A stretch of DNA of 64,000 bases, taken from Phragmites australis (Eukaryota; Streptophyta; Magnoliopsida; Poales; Poaceae). This document shows positions 10,782 to 22,794 of the stretch, piece by piece. The position numbers and the translations under genes were made by a program. The notes beneath the pieces were generated by a model. That model was not told the DNA's origin, did not search any database, and was given only the letters and a program-made list of their open reading frames with translations. The stretch spans positions 25,550,001 through 25,614,000 of the forward strand of contig NC_084939.1 in the NCBI RefSeq assembly GCF_958298935.1, in the 5' to 3' direction. Position 1 is the stretch's first letter; every line of letters starts with the position of its first letter.

Positions 10782-13335
10782 TCAGACAAGTCCTCCTGTC
10801 ATGGCCAGATTGTTTGCATATTTTGCACCTACATAGTCCATGAACAGCATCTGTTGCAACCATATCACCTTGCAACCTCGTGGCTCTAGGCCTCCTAGGA
10901 TCCGTGCATCATTCTCTGGGATAAGGTACCCACTTAGACCCCTCGATTGCTTTTGTAGCTGCTTCCGATGTTGAAGGAACGTATCTTCCAAAGCCATGTG
11001 CTCCTCAATGCATCGATCGTGAAATAGGGTGATACGTATTATGATCCTTCGTTATCGCCCATGTCCCTGCAAGCGGCGAAGACATGGGAGCACGAGATAT
11101 GATGCATTTTTAGCTTATTGCATGTGCACTTTACCTCGTGAGAACCAATTTGACATTGTTGCATTGTGTCCTCCGCGTTGTATCCTGAAGTGTACTGACG
11201 GCGACACATGACCTCGAATTCATTGTTGGCCCGGTCGTAGATCCTAGTCCGATGAAAGTGTGCCTTACTCCTCCTTCTGGATATAATTTCCTCCACCTTA
11301 GGTGCAAATCGTGTGCTGTACTCCATTGCAGCTATACCACGGTCTTGAAAGTAGTCAGATGTTCTATAGAATGTGAGCTCAATTATACCACACAACGAGA
11401 TGCCGCGTACACCCTTTAGGACATTGTTGAACACCTCCGCTATGTTCGTTGTCATGATCGTATACCTAATATGAGAGACAACAATTTTAGATAGGATATT
11501 TTCATGACAATGAACATAGCGGAGGCTTGAGTGTCATGGATTAGAGCCCAACGTTCCGCCGGCTTTCCCACTATCCACTGGCTAAACGTAGCACGTGAAT
11601 GGCTAATGATGGTTTGGCCCCCCACGATTTGCGTCCGCAAATAGTCCTCCTGTGCTTCCTGCTCTGCCATCATCTTGTGAGTGATCTCATTTAACTCTCG
11701 TCATATCTCGTTGAACTTCGCTTGCTAGTTCTGAAGACACAACCTTTTGAACCTCTTTACAAGACCCTCTTTGTGGTACCTTGAGTACAAGTTCACACCT
11801 AAGTGTCGCATGCACCACCTCCTCTCCACATCAGGCCATACAATGGAGTGATTTGTGCTGTCATGCAGCACTTACAATGCATACAAGAGGCCCTTGTTGC
11901 GGTCTGAGATAATGCAAACTCGTTCCCTATTGCCAACGACATATGTCCTCACCAAGGTGAGGAACCAAAGCAACTATCATTGTTCTCACTCTCAACCATT
12001 GCATACGGGAGAGAAATGATATGATTGTTTGCATTCGTCGCCATCGCTGTCATTAGGTTACCATGGTACTTGCCGCTAAGAAATATAGCATCCACACATA
12101 CCACCGGCTTACAATGTCTGAAAGCTTCAATGCATTAGGCAAAGGACCAGAAAAACCTAATGAGGTATCGGTCAGTGCTGCTGTATGACCCATCCTCTAG
12201 CCTAATCGGCTCATCCGCCATAGCCCATTGGGTCCCTGGATTGGTCACGGCAATCTTCTGCAGCAGCCTCGGGGCATAGTTGTAAGACTCTTTGAAACTT
12301 CCAAACAACATCTTCAACGCCTTCTGCTTCGCTCGCCACGCGGTGTGGTAATTGATCAGCATACCCGTCTTAGTCTGCACCTCCTCTATAATAGATTTTG
12401 GCGACAAACATAAGTTTATGCCAACAAGGGTGATAAGGAGTTGGGCTATGAACCTCGCATCAACAGCGTGGCTCACATTCCTAACAGCCTCTTCGCTGCA
12501 TGTATGTGGGGTGTGTCTACTCATCACAAAATAGTTCTCATATTTTGGCTCATGTGCTCGTACGAAGTAAGGACAATTCGGGTGCTTGATACACCTGACC
12601 TCATACTCCGTAGGGTTAGATCGGGCACACTTGTGGTCCCTTCTTGTGATTACAACATAGTTGCTGATGAAGTGGATGACCTCCTCCCTGTTTCGAAACC
12701 GTTGTCCCATCTGGATGTCGCTATTCTGGTATTCCCAGTTAGATAGGGTGTTATACTCAACGATGGTACAATCTAGCAGCCCAGGACCATGAAAGTACTG
12801 GATCACCGGCACCGGGTCATCGTTGTCAGCACATTCTTCATCCCCGCTACCACCGGCTTCATCATCCATGCATCCTGCATCTACCTCACCATGGTCCACT
12901 CAGGTCCCTCTGTACCGGAAGTGCCCTCCCTGACATGCCTTCCCTCCTCATCATGCATCACATGATGGTCTGATCCTTCCACGTTAGGCATCGCTTCATC
13001 TTGCACCAGTCGTGATACTATGTTTACGTACACTCCTATTTCAAAGTTCTCCTCTAATGTCTTGCGTGAGTACAAAGCACATGCGTTATTTCTTCTCAAA
13101 TCGAACAACGTATGGACAATGATCGAACTGTTTGGCACAAGCCGTGGCCGCACACCCTCTAGGACAATATTGTAGGATTGCTGGTTCACACGCAAAAGGC
13201 TCATAACATGTGATTTAAGCCTTCTAGATCAATAGGTAGCTCAACCGTACTCTCTACGTGCTGGCAGTTCTGAATTGATACGAGCCTCCCATACAAAACA
13301 GCAGGACGTTCTCCATAATAAATATAGATAGTCAT
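10782..13335 (-). pseudogene. MuDR/MULE transposase, several frameshifts and stops
   Basis: The N-terminal frame starts at 13335 (MTIYIYYGERPAVLYG) and continues after a 1-nt shift near 13204 into MSLLRVNQQSYNIVLEG. A second shift near 12890 leads to the MuDR N-terminal domain (12899-12135, VPVIQYFHGPGLL, then RYLIRFFWSFA). A TAA follows, but the same frame resumes with the catalytic region: VDAIFLSGKYHG (first Asp), CIISDRNKGLL near 11900 (second Asp) and a region ending KPAERWALIHD near 11560. The SWIM zinc finger CTCNKLKMHHISCSHVF lies near 11070-11135, and a CCHC knuckle of the form CKICKQSGHDRRTC near 10790-10830. The protein would cut and join the terminal repeats; here it is clearly broken. 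Confidence 0.85.
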
Positions 13336-13390
13336 AGCATCTCTGCTAAATAAACGTAAATGAGCAAATAACTACTTAGATGTATGTACT

Positions 13391-13690
13391 ATACATACTC
13401 TATTTTATCAACTTAATACCATTTAACCAATGTATTCAAACGGAATAAATACTTTACTTTCTCTAATTATATTTTCTAATCTAAATATTAAGTACATACA
13501 TAATCTACATATAAAATCACTGTTACGAGATCATAATTACTGTTACGAGATCATAAAATATGCAAATATTATACCTACTCTATTTTATCAACTTAATATC
13601 ATTTAACAAATGTATTCAAATGGAATAAATACTCTACTTTCTCTAATTACATTTTCTAATCAAAATATTAAGTACATAAATAATCTACGT
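13391..13690. repeat. direct repeat, 180-bp spacing, in the MULE upstream region
   Basis: A ~120-bp AT-rich segment (13391-13510) recurs with few changes at 13571-13690. Between the copies is a short tandem pair of ACTGTTACGAGATCATA. It lies between the transposase start and the right end of the element, so it may be part of the transposase promoter. Confidence 0.75.
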
Positions 13691-13900
13691 ACTTACTATT
13701 ACGGAAGGTTGTCCTCTCCGCGCGCTGCTGCTCTACTCCTGCTCGCACTCGATTGCTGCTGCACTACACCTCCTCGAGCTCGACTGCTGCTTCAAATGCT
13801 GCTCATCCTCGCGCTCACCTGCTGCTCTGCTTACGCAGCCAACTCGCTCTGCTCGAATGAATGCGCAGCGACCATTTTATAGCAGCCGACCGAGAGCTAA

Positions 13901-14220
13901 GGTAGTGTTTGGTTGGAGAGCGAGGTGGGATGGGATGATTCTATTCATGTTTTTAGGGATGGGATGGGATGGTCCGGAATCAGATATTTGTTTGGTGGGT
14001 GGGATGAAACGACTCCATTTTAGATTTCGGGCCCACCGTCAGTGACCCGTCCCAAGTGGGATGGCTGCGTTCAGTCTTTTTTCTGGAACGGATCCGTCCC
14101 GAATCTTTGAAGAATATTCTCTGATTCAGAACCATCCCATCCCACTGAACTCCAACCAAACAGCTCAAAAACAGGATGGATCCGCTCCGTCCCACCCCAT
14201 CCCACGAACCAAACACTACC
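13901..14220. mobile_element. Tourist-like (PIF/Harbinger) MITE, TAA duplication
   Basis: The 320-bp element has terminal inverted repeats GGTAGTGTTTGGTT and is flanked by TAA at 13898-13900 and 14221-14223. The interior is a partial inverted repeat rich in GGGATGGGATGG. It is inserted in the MULE between the transposase and the right terminal repeat. Confidence 0.85.
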
Positions 14221-14332
14221 TAAATCCCCATGCAGGTCGCCAGCAGTCGGAATAAAGGGAAAAGGTGAAAGCGAAAAAGAAAAAGTAAAGCATGATGTGA
14301 CATGACGTGATGGCACATTGTGTACGAAAAAG

Positions 14333-14516
14333 CGTATTTCGGCACACCATGTGCTGAATACACACTGTTCCCTGTATTCGGCACACCATGTGCCAAATAC
14401 AGGTGATTTTTGGTACACCGTATGCCGAATACAGATGCTAGATTCGTGAATACAGAAAAATATTATCTATTTCAATAAATATGCTCAGGTATATTATACA
14501 AATTCATATTTTTGTC
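14333..14516 (-). repeat. right terminal inverted repeat of the MULE
   Basis: This is the inverted counterpart of 5701-5905 with three diverged palindromes at 14338-14358, 14377-14397 and 14409-14429. The duplication TGTGGTCGC follows at 14517-14525. Confidence 0.85.
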
Positions 14517-14525
14517 TGTGGTCGC

Positions 14526-15223
14526 CTTCCCGTGTGGGGTAAGGGTGGGACGTGCTGTATAGGAATATGTTTGGTATAATTTTATTTTATTTTTTAAATT
14601 GGTCATCTCTAGCTTCAAAAATTATTAAAGCTAGAGCTGTAGATAGATCGATGGTATTTGATTGAATCACATTATTAATATTTTGGATTAAAAATAGATA
14701 TTTAAACTATATTATTTTATCTTACAAATTCCAAATCCTGTTGAGAACTTGAAACTAAAACTCTGCTAAACAACCCATAAATCAATGGTTGCTAGATCTA
14801 CAACCATAAATTGTAAACGAACTTAACGGGAGGGAAAAAGGAAGAGTTGAACAACCCAGCTCCCTATTTTACTGATCTGCTGTGCATGGTGCAGGTACAA
14901 GAAAGATCGCTAGCTAGTCGGCCAAAAGTTACCAAGTTTACATTACTAATACGAAACACACTGAAACACCCAGCAAGTCTGGCCGGAACAAGCAGCTATA
15001 CTTGCCGCTAATATCTCAGTTATCACCCACATCTTTCCTGTACACCTGGAAGTGAGAACAATTTACACCATGTTGATTTACTCATTTACATGAATGTATC
15101 AGAACAGAGAAACAATTTGACTCTTCTATGTCATAAGGAAAAAAAGAGGTGCCTGTTAAAACTAGCACCACCCACATCTGGACTAAACTCACTCAGAACT
15201 CCAAAATTGTATCTGGGGTCAAA
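14526..15223. other. VPS38 3' flank; no gene
   Basis: The first ~300 bp are AT-rich with no frame. From about 14860 to 15223 the sequence probably contains the 3' UTR of the minus-strand VPS38 gene. No other feature is visible. Confidence 0.45.
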
Positions 15224-18200
15224 CTAATCAATAGAAATGTATTGTTGTGACTGGATGATCGTTGTCAGCTGCTTGAGGTTAGCTAATACATGTCTCGGCC
15301 CAAGACTTTCAGCACCAATGTAATTCAGAAGTTGTTCAATATCCTGTCAGGAAATACAAGCGAGAAGTTAATGTCTAAAAAATGATGCGATAAAAGGAAT
15401 GCAATATGAATGTACGCTTGTAGGAGTTTTGGTAACTGCAGATTTCAGGTGGCTACAAGAATCAAATCAAAATTTTGGCTTCAAAATATGGAGCAGCTAT
15501 ACATTTATCAATCGCACAACTGGTTATTCTAGAAAAAGGACACCCAGTTACTTGATCACAATTTCAGGTATCATGCATCACTAAATTCATTTTAACATAA
15601 TTTGTTCCTCACAGCTTCATATGTTGTCCAGAACATGCCAACATCTTCACAAGCTGACACTTTTGGTACTTCCACAACATTCTGTCAAATGCACTTTAAG
15701 ATTGGTATCTTATCCTAAACTGAGTACTTATTCGCACACTCAAGTACCAAAACACAATTATATTCTGCTCAGATTAGGATTCAAAACCGCCAATTTGTCT
15801 ATTTGAAACTGAATCAAGATTCAAGGGGATTAACAAACAAACATAGGCAGGCTTTTCTGTCAAAGCATCTTTGATAGCTCTCAAAAAGTTTCTATCTTCA
15901 AATGACTTGGGGACAAATTTCCAGATTAGGTGAACAAGGAGACAAGAGAAAAAAAACATGTATATTCTTCCTTAGTTCATTTTACATCACCCAGATTCTA
16001 TGATCAGCAACAGTGCCACAAAGTACGAGAAAATAATGTTAAGAGCTCACTTTGCATTAAATAAATACCCCAATAGCAAGGAGACCAACCTTGTTCAACA
16101 AGAACATTGCATAGGCTGATCTTGTTGTCTCCTGGGCATCAAAAAACAGAGGGAATTCCATTGTCCTCATGCTTGTGTTCCGAGGGACAGAACTTAATAC
16201 TGAGGTTATAGATGATGGCTCAACTGAAGGCGCATGATCGAGAACATATGACTGTGAACCTCCAAAGCGCAAAGGATATCGAAGAGGAACATTGAGATAT
16301 GATGCAATGAGGGAGACTGCCTATGATCCAAAACAAACAAACAGTTAGGTCTATCATTGTAAAATAGTACAAACTGAAGAAGAATGATTAGTTGCACGTC
16401 CACCTAATCTGGATGCCTCTTTGTTCTATAACAAAATAAATTATAAACCAATAAAATTTTAAAATCCTCTAGAAAAGAAAGTAGAAATACCAAATGAATG
16501 GCGAAGTCAGTTTTTATTTGATGATAAATTAATAAATAATCAAATCGGATTATACATACATGTGCAGCATATCCCAAAACAGTAGTAGATTTCTGAAACT
16601 CTGTCTTGTCACTGAAGTAGCTGGCCTTTTTCACAGAAAGCTTTGATAACTGTAGACCCAATATGGCCAAAGGTCTGTTTTGGGAGCCATTTGGCGACAT
16701 TGATTCAGCATTGCCTGAAAGTACCATTTAAGTTTTGACAAAAAACACCATTTCAGAATGAAGAATTTAAGATGAATGCACTAGTTAGCAATAGTTTTAG
16801 AGAGCAAGTTCTCTATCCATTAAGTCTGACAAGAATATCAAGTTTTCATGTTTCATATGCCTCTTCCAATATCCCTGGAGAAAATTTTCAAGCAAGCCAG
16901 TGAACTAGCAGCAATAGTTCTCTACACACCAAAAAAAAAAAAACTTACCATCGATTTGGCCGATTTGTATTATCAACTGTACAGTCTTACAACTAGGCAA
17001 TCACTACCAGTCACGAAGTCAAGCTTTGTACAGCATTGTAGCTTAGTCAATGGTTCTATACCTTTTACAATGAACACTCTAGCAAATTCTTTGTTAACAA
17101 CCGTAATCATGTGCCCATAATTATAATTATTATTTGGCCATCATCTGGTCCTCTCTTAATTTTCAATTAAGGTCTGCCACTGTACACCAGTACTACGATA
17201 TTTTTATTTGTGAAAATATAGCCATAGAATTTTATAGCAAGCATGAATATGGAACTAAAAACCCACGAAAGTTGCAATACAGAAAATGACATACTTGTTT
17301 TGATGATGTTGGAAGTTAAGCTGGGCTTGTGATCTGGAGACTGTTCATCCAAAGGCTTTACAGGATATATCTGAGCAACTTGCGTTATCATATGTTGCTG
17401 TCTCATCAGCAACTTCTGTTCCAGATTTTTAAGGCGTCCACGACCATTTTCTCCTGACAGCAATTTATTAGCTTCCTATAACCACAAAATAAAATATTTT
17501 TGGTAAGATTAGTGGAATAGAACAGCTGCGTCATTTGAATCAACACCTTGAGAATCCAAATGCATCAAGCAGCACATTTAAGAGAAGATTACATCTGACA
17601 CAAGTTTAGACAATATGTTAAAATAATAATTATTACTTGCATAATCACCTTTTGTTTGTAAAAAGTTTCTAAAGGAAAACACTTGCTACAGTACCCTACA
17701 TATTCCTGTAGTGATTGGTTTTGGTACTAAGAGTATTCTTAGAGATCAAAAGGGAAATAAAATGAAAATGACCAGCACTCAATAATCTTATTGATAGATG
17801 TCTTGCAACTTCCATCACAAAAAAGAGCCATGTAAAGAAATAGTATAGTTTTCAATTGGAACTTCCATGTGTGGGGCATTTGTGGTTTCAAGAGAAGCTA
17901 AAAAGGCAGTAACTACAGAACAGAAACAAAAACTTAGTAAACTGCATTTTATAATATCAGTATCTAGGAACAGATAATAGTCCACAATGAAGTGAAGTGT
18001 GCAACCACTTCCTCATATCTCATGAAAATATGGAATACCTCCAGTTTACTTCGTGCCGCCCCAAGAGTCTTGCTTGCCACCGACAACGTTCTGATCTTGA
18101 CGCAAAGCTGTTCCCTTTGATCCTCAACATCCTCTGACACATTTTTCGTGTCCATCTTCAGATCCCCCATATGATCAGCATGCTCTTGAAGTCTCTGCCT

Positions 18201-18780
18201 CATTTCAGCCAACTCATTATCCTGATGGAGAAATGCTCGTCTTGCCTGTCCACAGACACAATAAAACTACAAATCAAACATGGAGAATGACTACATGGAT
18301 ACAACTCAATCGATTTCAGGAGTTGCGTCGTCGAGAATTGGGAATGTGGGTTCCCTCTTTTTTTCACACTAGAAGCACAATCAAAGGCAGGGAACGAATC
18401 CAATCTTGCAAATTCAGGACTGAAAACAAAAACAGCAAGATCCGAGTCTCCGTGGAGAATCAAACGGCAGAGCACACAGGATCCGATCGCTTCACTACGA
18501 ATAGAGAAAGGACGGACACCTGAATCGACAAAAAGTTATCAAGTACCTCTAGTGCGGACTCGAGGCGCGCGGCGAGGTGCGCCTTGCGGTCCCTGGCGGC
18601 TTGGAGCGCGGCGGAGAGGCTCCAGAGGCGCGCGAGGTCCTGCTGCAGGTCCTCCCAGTGGAAGACCTTGGGCGCGTAGGCGCCCTCGGCGTCGCTGGCC
18701 GGCAGGATCGCCCACCTGTCGTCCTCCGGCGGGGGCGGGGGAGGATCAGGGGCGGCGGACGGCGATCCCAGGTCCTCCAT
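15224..18780 (-). CDS. VPS38: VPS38/UVRAG homologue, PI3-kinase complex II subunit
   Basis: Six exons join in frame: 18780-18547, 18245-18039, 17475-17295, 16714-16560, 16320-16090 and 15343-15224, totalling 1128 nt (375 residues), all with GT-AG sites. The protein starts [12 protein letters not shown] with a Pro-rich N-terminus. Residues ~45-165 form a heptad-rich coiled coil (exons 1-3). The C-terminal half has the conserved blocks [38 protein letters not shown] and [18 protein letters not shown] typical of the plant UVRAG/Atg14-like family. In plants VPS38 joins VPS34, VPS15 and VPS30/ATG6 to make phosphatidylinositol 3-phosphate on endosomes and vacuoles, supporting endosomal sorting and autophagy. 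No frame damage was found. The functional assignment rests on family resemblance. Confidence 0.87.
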
Positions 18781-19047
18781 CGGCGGTGGGGGATCATGTC
18801 CGCGGGTGGGGAGTCAGGAGTGAGTGCGCCATGGGTGGCCGGGTGGTGGTTCTGGGTGTTGTAGGGAGAATCGGAGGCGCCGGGGAGCGAGACGCAGGGG
18901 GGCTGCTGCTGCTGCTTCTCCTAGCTTGTTCCGCTCCGGAGACTGCGGGCGTGGTTCTGTCGCCGGGCGCCTGTTGCTGCTTCCTTCTGCTTCTGGAGGA
19001 AGGAATCGTGGAGAGGAATGGTTGAGGAAAGGGAAGTGACGTCCAAG

Positions 19048-19095
19048 CATGAAGGCCCAAGGCCCAAATTCGCGGAAATGATATATACCGCGCCT
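19048..19095 (-). promoter_or_regulatory. VPS38 upstream GGCCCA pair and TATA-like site
   Basis: Two GGCCCA words (19054-19059, 19061-19066; TGGGCC on the gene strand, a site II/TCP-type element) and an ATATATA stretch at ~19080 lie about 280 bp upstream of the VPS38 ATG. Placement relative to the start site is inferred. Confidence 0.35.
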
Positions 19096-19317
19096 GCAAT
19101 AATTGATAATCACCGCCAACCTCGCTTAAGTCGCCATCTTCGTCTTCCTCGCTCCCTGCTGCGCACTCGCCTCCTCTCCCCTTAGGATTAAGGTTTGGGA
19201 TGGGAGGCTCCCAGACTTAGAGGGAAGCATTGGGCTGGCCATGAGGGGCAGCAGCTCGGCGGGGCGTTGTCGAAGCCATGAGTGGCAGGAGGGCGGTGAG
19301 CGGGGTCCGCACCGGAG
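19096..19317. other. unexplained GC-rich flank, possibly a broken plus-strand 5' exon
   Basis: The sequence has the CT-rich then GC-rich texture of a grass 5' UTR/first exon on the plus strand (CTCGCCTCCTCTCCCC around 19165), but no long frame. It ends at the left duplication of the next MITE, 19309-19317. Confidence 0.25.
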
Positions 19318-19560
19318 GGATCCAGATCCTCTAACTTCAGCAACGTGAAGTCAGAGGTATACAGTGAACTGAGTCTGAATAAACAGTATTTTGCAGCCGG
19401 TTACTGTACCAGAGTACTGTTCACCAATACTGTGGCACGGGTTTACTGTTTATTACATACTGTAGCACTAAATCTGAACTGTTCATCTCTGATCTAATGG
19501 CTCAGATCTAACTGAAGTCACCTAACTTCACGTATGAGTGAAGTCAGAGGATCTGCTTCC
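19318..19560. mobile_element. MULE-type MITE, 9-bp duplication
   Basis: The 243-bp element has terminal inverted repeats GGATCCAGATCCTCTAACTT and GGAAGCAGATCCTCTGACTT. It is flanked by perfect GCACCGGAG at 19309-19317 and 19561-19569. The core carries several TACTGT words. It has no coding frame. Confidence 0.8.
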
Positions 19561-19569
19561 GCACCGGAG

Positions 19570-19892
19570 ACGTCAAATCAATATAGGGTTAGTGTGATGG
19601 TGGAAGCCGTCGGAGATACAGAAGGAGGGTGGGGCAGGGTGAGGAAGGAATTAAAGAGTAAAAGATCAATATTTTATCATAGAGTTAGTATGATTTGTAA
19701 TTAATATCAACATGATTAATGAAACTAATAAGATTTACTAGTCTGCAAAGGTTTGTGATTAATAACATAGATGAAGAAAATGGAGTTAGGAGTCTAAACA
19801 CCTCAAAAGAGTTAATATCAGGGTAAAAAAAGAGTTTTATTAAAATATAAGGATATATTGTTTAGACAAGTGATCATAGTATCGAGATTATC

Positions 19893-19932
<40 letters not shown>

Positions 19933-20373
19933 TCTTTTAGTCATACTATAAAGAGAGATTTATGTTAAATAACTTAATTTAGTATCTTTATGCTAATAGT
20001 TGAGTGGTGATGCACACTAGGTTCATCTTAGTTTTAATAGACAAAAAGAAAGATCCAAGACATGAGAATTAAAACCGAAATAAAAAAAGTAAAATTGGGA
20101 CAAATAGATGATTGAATTAAACTTGTTTTATGAATGTGAATTTATAAAAAAAAAATTGATTGAACTGGATATAGATAGAACTCTTGATAAGTTTCCTATA
20201 AAATTTAAAATCATTAAAATTGAAGATCAAAATAAAAAGTTATGATCAAAATATGAAAGACAACTTGAAAAAAAAAGGACAATCTGGTGACCCACCTAAT
20301 TGTACGGTGGTATTATCCGGTGACCATCAGACAAAATATCCCGAGAGCCATTTTTCTTGAGACATACTTATAT
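19570..20373. other. AT-rich intergenic stretch with TA microsatellite
   Basis: No gene is visible. A (TA)n microsatellite occupies about 19898-19926. The rest is A-rich single-copy-looking sequence up to the duplication TACTTTGAG at 20374. Confidence 0.5.
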
Positions 20374-20382
20374 TACTTTGAG

Positions 20383-21313
20383 GGGAGAATTCCTTAAATG
20401 TCATAAAAAATTCTAATTCTCTTTATGCCGCTAAATTTTTTGAAGTTCTTCCTTTCGCGGGGTACTGTTCACATATACTATTTACAGGCTCATGAGCTCT
20501 CTGATTCTTCAAAAGTAAGTGGTCTTCTATTCCTCCAAAAATTCTAGAATTTTTTTACGTATTTTATAATCCATGTGTAACCTATTTAAATAGGATTCAC
20601 CCAAAAATCCTATGTATAATTTAAACTAAAATTCTTAAAAAAACTACTTTTATAACTTCTGACAAATGTTAGTGCCTCAAATAAAATCACAAAAACTGAG
20701 AAAATTCACTTATATTATTATTATATGATATACTAATTTCTAAAATTATTTCTAGTCTTAGATTATATGGTGAAAAAATAAGTTCATTTGTAATGCTCCA
20801 TTTTTATATGCAATGACAAAAATGCATATAAATAGAGCATTACAAAATAACTCACTTTTTCATCATATAACCTAGATCTATACGTAATTTTAAAAATTAT
20901 TATATCACATATTAAGAATAATAGTGAATTTTCTTATATTTTTAATATTTTATTTGAGGTCCTAATAATTATTAGAAGTTATAAAAGTAGTCTTTTGAGA
21001 ATTAGGTTTAAATCGTAACAAGATTTTTAGGTGAATTCAATTAAAATAGGTTACACATAGATTATAGAACACGTATAAGAAATTTTAGAATTTTTATAGA
21101 AACAGAAGAGCACTGATTTTTTTGGTAAACAGAGAGCCGCTGTGAGTGCAAACAGTATACATAAACAGTACTCACGCATAGTGTTTTCAGACGAGAGATC
21201 GGACTGTAGGGAAGTAAACAAAGTTAAAATAATGGCAAACGAGGAACTTAAAAAAAATTAGTAGTATACAGGGAATTACAACTTTCTTGTTAAGGTATTC
21301 AGGGAATTCTCCC
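20383..21313. mobile_element. foldback MULE-like element, long inverted repeat, 9-bp duplication
   Basis: The element begins GGGAGAATTCCTT and ends with its complement, and is flanked by perfect TACTTTGAG at 20374-20382 and 21314-21322. Nearly the whole 931 bp is an imperfect inverted repeat folding around ~20820 (TAATGCTCCATTT against AAATAGAGCATTA). There is no coding frame. A transcript would form a long hairpin. Confidence 0.82.
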
Positions 21314-21348
21314 TACTTTGAGCTTCTAGACGGTACAACAATCCAGTT

Positions 21349-21560
21349 AAGGTGATTTGACCACTTTTGATTAGCACAAATTAAAGGGTGAAAGAAATCT
21401 GGCACCAGGTTTCAGAAAAAAAGGTGATTTGACCACTTTTGATTAGCACAAATTAAAGAATGAAAGAAATCTGGCACCAGGTTTCAGAAAAAAAAGATGA
21501 TTTGACCACTTTTGATTAGCACAAATTAAAGAATGAAAGAAATCTGACACCAAGTTTCAG
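21349..21560. repeat. tandem repeat, 72-bp unit, about 2.9 copies
   Basis: Units start at 21349, 21421 and 21494 with AAGGTGATTTGACCAC (AAGATGATTTGACCAC in the third) and end with a CAGGTTTCAGAAAAAA-like tail. Copies differ by only a few bases, so the expansion is recent. Confidence 0.85.
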
Positions 21561-22538
21561 TCATCTCTAAAGGTTGGGTTGCCACAGTGAAGCCTTTTGT
21601 TATTTTTGACTCTGTAATCATTCAAGAGTCCAAACGGGTTCCATCACCTTTCGTTGCTCCTATACTTCATCTCAATTTCCGAGCAACAATGATCAAAACT
21701 TGGCATTTTCTTATGGGTCAAGCCAAAGTCTTGCATGCTTTTTATGAAGAATGCCGTGTCATCTTAGCTCAGCTCAACTGAGTGGTTGGTTCACAACTTT
21801 TAGGAGCAAGTGCTTGCATTGTAGGATGATTAATTTATGGGCCGGCATATGCATGTAAGAGTGGTTGAACATTAGTCCCAACGAGCTAGCTCAATCGTCT
21901 TCATCATGTCAAAGCATCTACTACCATTTAATCATTTATGTGTTTCAACTAATCAAAGCACTTAAGCTTTCAGTTCGACATATAATCTAGTTCATTGAGA
22001 AACTGTTTATCAAGCAGTCGTGCTGAATTATGAGCGAAAAAAAGAAGGAAGAAAGGGAAAGAACAAATAGTACTATTGGGTTTAAATTACAAACTGACTG
22101 TCTTTTCTTTTATCAGGCGATCCGTTTCAATTGATCTGAGCTAAGAAACTGATTATAATATTTTAGTATAGTTAGGTAAAAAAAATCGACTGTAATGTGC
22201 CAAAAAATTATTTCTGTAGTAACGAATCCGGTCCAAAAAGCTTTGATGAATCCTTGCGCTTGAAGATGGCAGAATTCAAAAGCAAAGTCAGCCCCGTCCG
22301 TTGATACAGTCAAGACGCAAATCCAAGGACCTGACATTGACCCTGCCCAAACCGTTTTCACACTGCCAAGAAGGCAAGAACGTATACCTTATCTAAAAAA
22401 AAAAAAAAAAAGAAGTATACCTGCTAGAAAATTAATATAATGGGATCGGACTAGTGTTTTTTATAACTTCTTTTTAACACTAGGATCTGGAAGGACTACC
22501 TTAACTTGGTCGAGCATGCAAGTACCACTAGCTAAATA
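21561..22538. other. no gene recognised
   Basis: Short frames at 21587-21781 (+) and 22113-22361 (-) have no recognisable domain or splice continuation. An A run lies at about 22395-22411. Confidence 0.4.
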
Positions 22539-22792
22539 TTCCATCCAATTCTAAATACAAGTCTATTTAGATTTATGCTGGGTCTAACTTTTTTTAGTTT
22601 TGATCATCGATAGCTAAAATCATATAGATTTACAATATAGATGGATGTTACTAGATTCATGAAAAATACATTTCTAATATACGACCCTTTCTATTTGAAA
22701 TAATATCTTTTTTATAGATATTGTTAGTCAAAGTGTTATACTAGAGATTGTGTAGATACTCTAATGGATTTATATTTGAGAATCGGAGGGAG
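22539..22792. mobile_element. Stowaway-like (Tc1/mariner) MITE
   Basis: The 254-bp element has degenerate terminal repeats (TTCCATCCAATTCTAAATA and the complement of CTCCCTCCGATTCTCAAATA) with TA at both flanks (22537-22538, 22793-22794). The CTCCCTCC end is the Stowaway hallmark. Confidence 0.75.
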
Positions 22793-22794
22793 TA

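Larger units (their letters stand above)
5701..14516 (-). mobile_element. Mutator-like transposon (MULE), 8.8 kb, three coding frames, decayed
   Basis: The ends are inverted repeats of ~200 bp (5701-5905 and 14333-14516, reversed) flanked by a 9-bp duplication. All internal frames read on the minus strand. In transcription order they are a MuDR-type transposase (13335-10782), a plant mobile domain gene (10605 to about 7578) and a third frame (7277-6417). Every frame carries stops or frameshifts, so this copy is probably not autonomous now. Two younger elements lie inside it: a hAT MITE at 7605-8064 and a Tourist-like MITE at 13901-14220. Plant MULEs that carry a PMD gene are a known class; the third frame is not recognised. 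Confidence 0.88.

Noticed and set aside
18552..19025. Plus-strand frame of 157 codons, Arg/Gly-rich
   Set aside because: Antisense of VPS38 exon 1 and its leader; composition-driven.
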